Shown: positions 61,521-64,000 of the stretch, piece by piece
How the letters are laid out: the number at the start of each line of letters is the position of its first letter
How positions within the stretch are numbered: the first letter of the stretch is position 1
Origin: CAYNKA01 sp964397655
GTDB lineage: Bacteria > Spirochaetota > Spirochaetia > DTKZ01
Direction of reading: 5' to 3'
NCBI GenBank assembly: GCA_964397655.1
Contig: CAYNKA010000017.1
Coordinates: forward strand, 1-64,000
DNA length: 64,000 nucleotides
Notes under the pieces: generated by a model
Told to the model about the DNA's origin: nothing
Database searches by the model: none
The model's input: the letters and a program-made list of their open reading frames with translations, nothing else
Program-made: the position numbers and the translations under genes

Positions 61521-62504
61521 CTACTTGTCCTCGGGGAAAAGGATCTTGTTCCCCCCGCGTTCCCTCCCGACGAGGGGCAGCTCGTGCGCTTTTGCGATGA
61601 GATCCGCAGCCTTCTGGGCATGGTCGGGAAACACCGCGATTCCGATGCTCATGCTCAGCTTGAAGGGATTCCCCGCGGTCTGCTGTGAAAAATCCAGCCC
61701 GGTCATCATCTCGTGGATGCCTTTCGCGGCCTCCATCGCGGCGATGCGGTCCGCTCCGGGAATGAGGGCGGAGAGTTCGTTCCCCATGAATCGCACGGCG
61801 ACGGCCGTCTCGGGGAGGTGTTTTTTCAGTTTCCCCGCCATGACCACGAGAGCCTGATCGCCGGCCTCGTGTCCATAGGTGTCGTTTATATGCTTGAAAT
61901 TGTCGGGCTTCACCATGAGGAGTCCGACCGGCTTCTTCGGATCCTTGAGGTAATCGGGCAGGCGTTCCTCCAGGAAGGTACGGTTGTACAATCCGGTGAG
62001 TTTGTCGCCGTAGACCTGGTTCCTGAGTTCCTGAACCCAGGGCGAGTTGTCCTTGAGAAGGGCGTTCGCGTTCCGTATCTTGCCCGCCGTGACCTTCAGA
62101 AACGAATGGAGCAGTCTCGCTCCGACCTCCGGATGGCTGGCGAGGAGGTCTTCGAAACGCTTTCCCTTCCCCGGAAATTGGAGGAGCTCGGAATCCTCGG
62201 CCGCCTTCGCCTCGGCGTTCCTCGCAGTTCCGGTCATGAGGTCGAGATCTCCGAAGGAATCTCCCGCCACCATGCGGGCGATTTCCTGGGATACTCCCTG
62301 TTCATCCGGACGGCTGATGGCGATCTCTCCCGTCCTCACGATATAGAGCGCGATGCTCGGATCGCCCGCCCTGAAAACGGTCTTCCCCTTCCGGTACCGG
62401 TAGACCGAGCAGAATCCGGCGATTATCCTCATCGTAGCTTCGTCGAGAGGCGCGAAAAGCTCCGTTACGCTCAAAAGGCGTTTTCTTTCGGTGATATCGA
62501 CCAT
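61521..62504 (-). CDS. Cyclic-nucleotide-binding protein with degenerate GGDEF domain
   Basis: 327 aa, same two-domain plan as its downstream neighbour. cNMP-binding domain (about 15-125, with GDSFGDLDLMTG in place of the canonical cassette) and a GGDEF-like domain whose active-site motif is MGNEL in RFMGNELSALIPG. The first Gly and the metal-binding Asp/Glu pattern are altered, so it is probably not a cyclase. Pairing with an active copy suggests a regulator or heterodimer partner. The ATG at 62504 was chosen over 62561, which lies upstream of the TATACT -10 (62526-62531, minus). Confidence 0.8.
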   Translation of the reverse strand: MVDITERKRLLSVTELFAPLDEATMRIIAGFCSVYRYRKGKTVFRAGDPSIALYIVRTGEIAISRPDEQGVSQEIARMVAGDSFGDLDLMTGTARNAEAKAAEDSELLQFPGKGKRFEDLLASHPEVGARLLHSFLKVTAGKIRNANALLKDNSPWVQELRNQVYGDKLTGLYNRTFLEERLPDYLKDPKKPVGLLMVKPDNFKHINDTYGHEAGDQALVVMAGKLKKHLPETAVAVRFMGNELSALIPGADRIAAMEAAKGIHEMMTGLDFSQQTAGNPFKLSMSIGIAVFPDHAQKAADLIAKAHELPLVGRERGGNKILFPEDK

Positions 62505-62600
62505 TCCATTATTCCAATTGCAATTAGTATAACCTTCCGCAAGTACAATACGCAAGGACAATATGGCGAAGGACGGAAATGAATCCTCGGAGACCTTGGG

Positions 62601-63779
62601 TCAGCGTTTTGCAGCCTCGGGCGGATATCGTCCGAGGTCGTTCAGGACGCCTCCTTCCACGGCGGTGATGACCGGGGTAAGTCCTTCGGGCTGATGTGTC
62701 TTCGGCGAGATCGTGATAACACCGGTCGCCCCTTGCAGCCCCCTCACCTGTTCCAGAAAATCCCTCACCGCGAGCGGATTCGAGGATTTCGCCCCTGCCA
62801 GGGCTTCCGCTATGACGAGCACGGCATCATGGCCGAGAAAGGCCTTGTTGACGGGATTTTCCCCGAATTTCTCCTTGTACGCCGCGAGGACCTCCGCCGC
62901 GGCTTGTTCGGAAGCGGTATAATTCTCGGCGAAGTAGAGCCGGTCGGCCTTGACTCCCGGAAAAGCCTCGTTCAAAGGTTTCGCCGGAGCGAGGCCCCCG
63001 AAAATCGGACATCCGAGCCCGAGCTCGGCCGCCTGCCCCAGCACAAGGGCGAGATCCTCCGGCTCGGCCGGATCGAAGATGCAATCCGCCCCCGCCTCCT
63101 TGATCCTGAGCAGGTTCGCCTTGAAGTCCTTTTCACCGCCTTTGAAGGCGAGGTCGGCCACGACCTTTCCTCCGCTCTTTTCCCAGGACGCCGCGAAGGC
63201 TTTCGCCTGAAGCGACGCGTAGGAACTCGTCTTATCGTACAGCACTGCGGCCCGCTTGAACCCCCGGATCGAGAGCCCGTAGTCGGCGAGGATCTCGGCC
63301 ACCCTCACGCCTGAAGGCTGGATGAGGAACATGTAGGGCTGTACGGCGCCGTCCTTCCGCTCAAGGACGCGCGGATCGGGATTGAGACTCACTACGGGAA
63401 CCCGTTTCGCGTAGGAAAGGTTGGCGAGGGCGAGGCTGCCGGCGCCTGCATGGGGACCGATCACGGCCGCGGCCCTGTCGCGATCCGCGAGCCGTATGTA
63501 ATAATTGAGGCATTCCAGAGGATCGCTCTTCACCTCGTAAGCCCTGAGCTCGAGCCTCACCCCGCCCGCCTGCGCCGCGGCGTTGAACCTTTCGACCGCG
63601 AGTTCCGCCCCCTTCTTCACGGCCGGGCCCCATGGGGAGGACGGATCGGTCAGATCGACGATGCACCCGATCACGACGGGATCGGAACCGGGTTTATCAT
63701 CGGAGAAAAGCATCCCTGAGGAGATCGAAAAAAAAAGGAAGGAAAAGGCGACGAGTGATCCGTTGCGGACGATCTTCAT
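62601..63779 (-). CDS. LivJ-type (Peripla_BP_6) ABC substrate-binding protein
   Basis: 392 aa. Signal peptide (about 1-26), then the leucine/isoleucine/valine-binding fold: VVIGCIVDLTDPSSPWGPAV, AAVIGPHAGAGSLA and RVPVVSLNPD. Ligand may be a branched amino acid, amide or other small polar molecule. No LivHMGF genes are in the window; it follows an FGGY kinase fragment by 30 nt. Good GAGGAG site before the ATG. Confidence 0.85.
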   Translation of the reverse strand: MKIVRNGSLVAFSFLFFSISSGMLFSDDKPGSDPVVIGCIVDLTDPSSPWGPAVKKGAELAVERFNAAAQAGGVRLELRAYEVKSDPLECLNYYIRLADRDRAAAVIGPHAGAGSLALANLSYAKRVPVVSLNPDPRVLERKDGAVQPYMFLIQPSGVRVAEILADYGLSIRGFKRAAVLYDKTSSYASLQAKAFAASWEKSGGKVVADLAFKGGEKDFKANLLRIKEAGADCIFDPAEPEDLALVLGQAAELGLGCPIFGGLAPAKPLNEAFPGVKADRLYFAENYTASEQAAAEVLAAYKEKFGENPVNKAFLGHDAVLVIAEALAGAKSSNPLAVRDFLEQVRGLQGATGVITISPKTHQPEGLTPVITAVEGGVLNDLGRYPPEAAKR

Positions 63780-63809
63780 TGAAAAACTCCTCGTAACATC
63801 CTTACGATT

Positions 63810-64000
63810 CTATCCCAAAATCCGCAGCTTTTCCGCATGAGTCAGAGCTTCGTCGGTATTTCGGCACATCCCCGAGGCCTTGAGCGCAACCTGAAAAAGC
63901 CCTGCGAGAGCCTCCTCCTCGCAGAGCGACAGCTCCACGGGAAGCCCGAAAGCCTCCGATATCAAGTCACGGAGCAGAGGACTTCTTCTGCCTACGCCGC
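63810..64000 (-). CDS. FGGY-family carbohydrate kinase, C-terminal fragment (5' part outside window)
   Basis: 63 codons to the window edge, ending in TAG at 63810-63812. The visible sequence GVGRRSPLLRDLISEAFGLP, then ELSLCEEEALAGLFQVALKASG, is the end of an FGGY kinase: the adenosine-binding G-x-G motif followed by the last helix pair. Could be a gluconate, xylulose, glycerol or other sugar kinase. Codon use matches the neighbours. It is upstream of the LivJ-like gene on the same strand and may share its transcript. Confidence 0.7.
   Translation of the reverse strand, partial: GVGRRSPLLRDLISEAFGLPVELSLCEEEALAGLFQVALKASGMCRNTDEALTHAEKLRILG

Overview
The window is a GC-rich, gene-dense bacterial chromosome segment with about 57 protein genes and no rRNA, tRNA, CRISPR array or insertion sequence that I can see. 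A DUF5312-type protein (a family I know only from spirochaetes), the anaerobe-type homocysteine gene set, two TRAP/CUT2-type importers and the chemotaxis gene cheD all point to an anaerobic, saccharolytic member of the Spirochaetota. This assignment is an inference, because no marker such as rRNA is present.

Layout. (1) 1-9078: a ribose/inositol-type (CUT2) ABC importer, a bidirectional terminator, then iolG-iolN-iolM and a LacI-type repressor on the minus strand with a divergent iolO. This is the gene set of the alternative inositol route first worked out in Thermotoga maritima, not the Bacillus iol route. Three LacI-type operators sit in its promoters. (2) 9158-15541: a hotdog thioesterase, an unknown gene, an IclR regulator, penicillin-binding protein 1C and a response regulator with a degenerate HD-GYP domain. 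(3) 15668-18045: a three-gene homocysteine-biosynthesis operon. (4) 18246-27361: a 2-oxoacid dehydrogenase (E2 and a fused E1 alpha-beta) with its GntR regulator, divergent from a DctPQM TRAP transporter, followed by an orphan OadB/OadG sodium-pump pair. (5) 27485-44862: spirochaete DUF5312 protein, a QueG-like protein, a lipoprotein, an AI-2E-type permease, two histidine kinase/response regulator pairs, a small wHTH regulator with a divergent membrane protein, an aminotransferase, a radical SAM protein, an ABC binding protein and ATPase without permeases, and a soluble chemoreceptor-like protein with CheD. (6) 44924-46610: amtB-glnK behind a near-perfect sigma-54 promoter. (7) 46944-55863: divergent operons for hexuronate metabolism, with HAD phosphatase, LarA-type Ni epimerase and 6-phosphogluconate dehydrogenase on one strand, and DUF2161 protein, DeoR regulator, SDR reductase, uxaC and uxaE on the other. 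(8) 56002-64000: CapA-like lipoprotein, alkaline phosphatase, short asparaginase, DHH phosphoesterase, two cNMP-binding/GGDEF proteins, a LivJ-like binding protein and the 3' end of an FGGY kinase.

Regions 1 and 7 can be joined into one pathway. Inositol is converted by IolG, IolM and IolN to 5-keto-L-gluconate, by IolO to D-tagaturonate, by UxaE to D-fructuronate, and by the SDR to D-mannonate. A LarA-type C2 epimerase could then give D-gluconate, which after phosphorylation would enter Gnd. The last steps are my inference. A second window-wide pattern is promoters placed so close to the start codon that the mRNA should be leaderless; six or seven genes show it.
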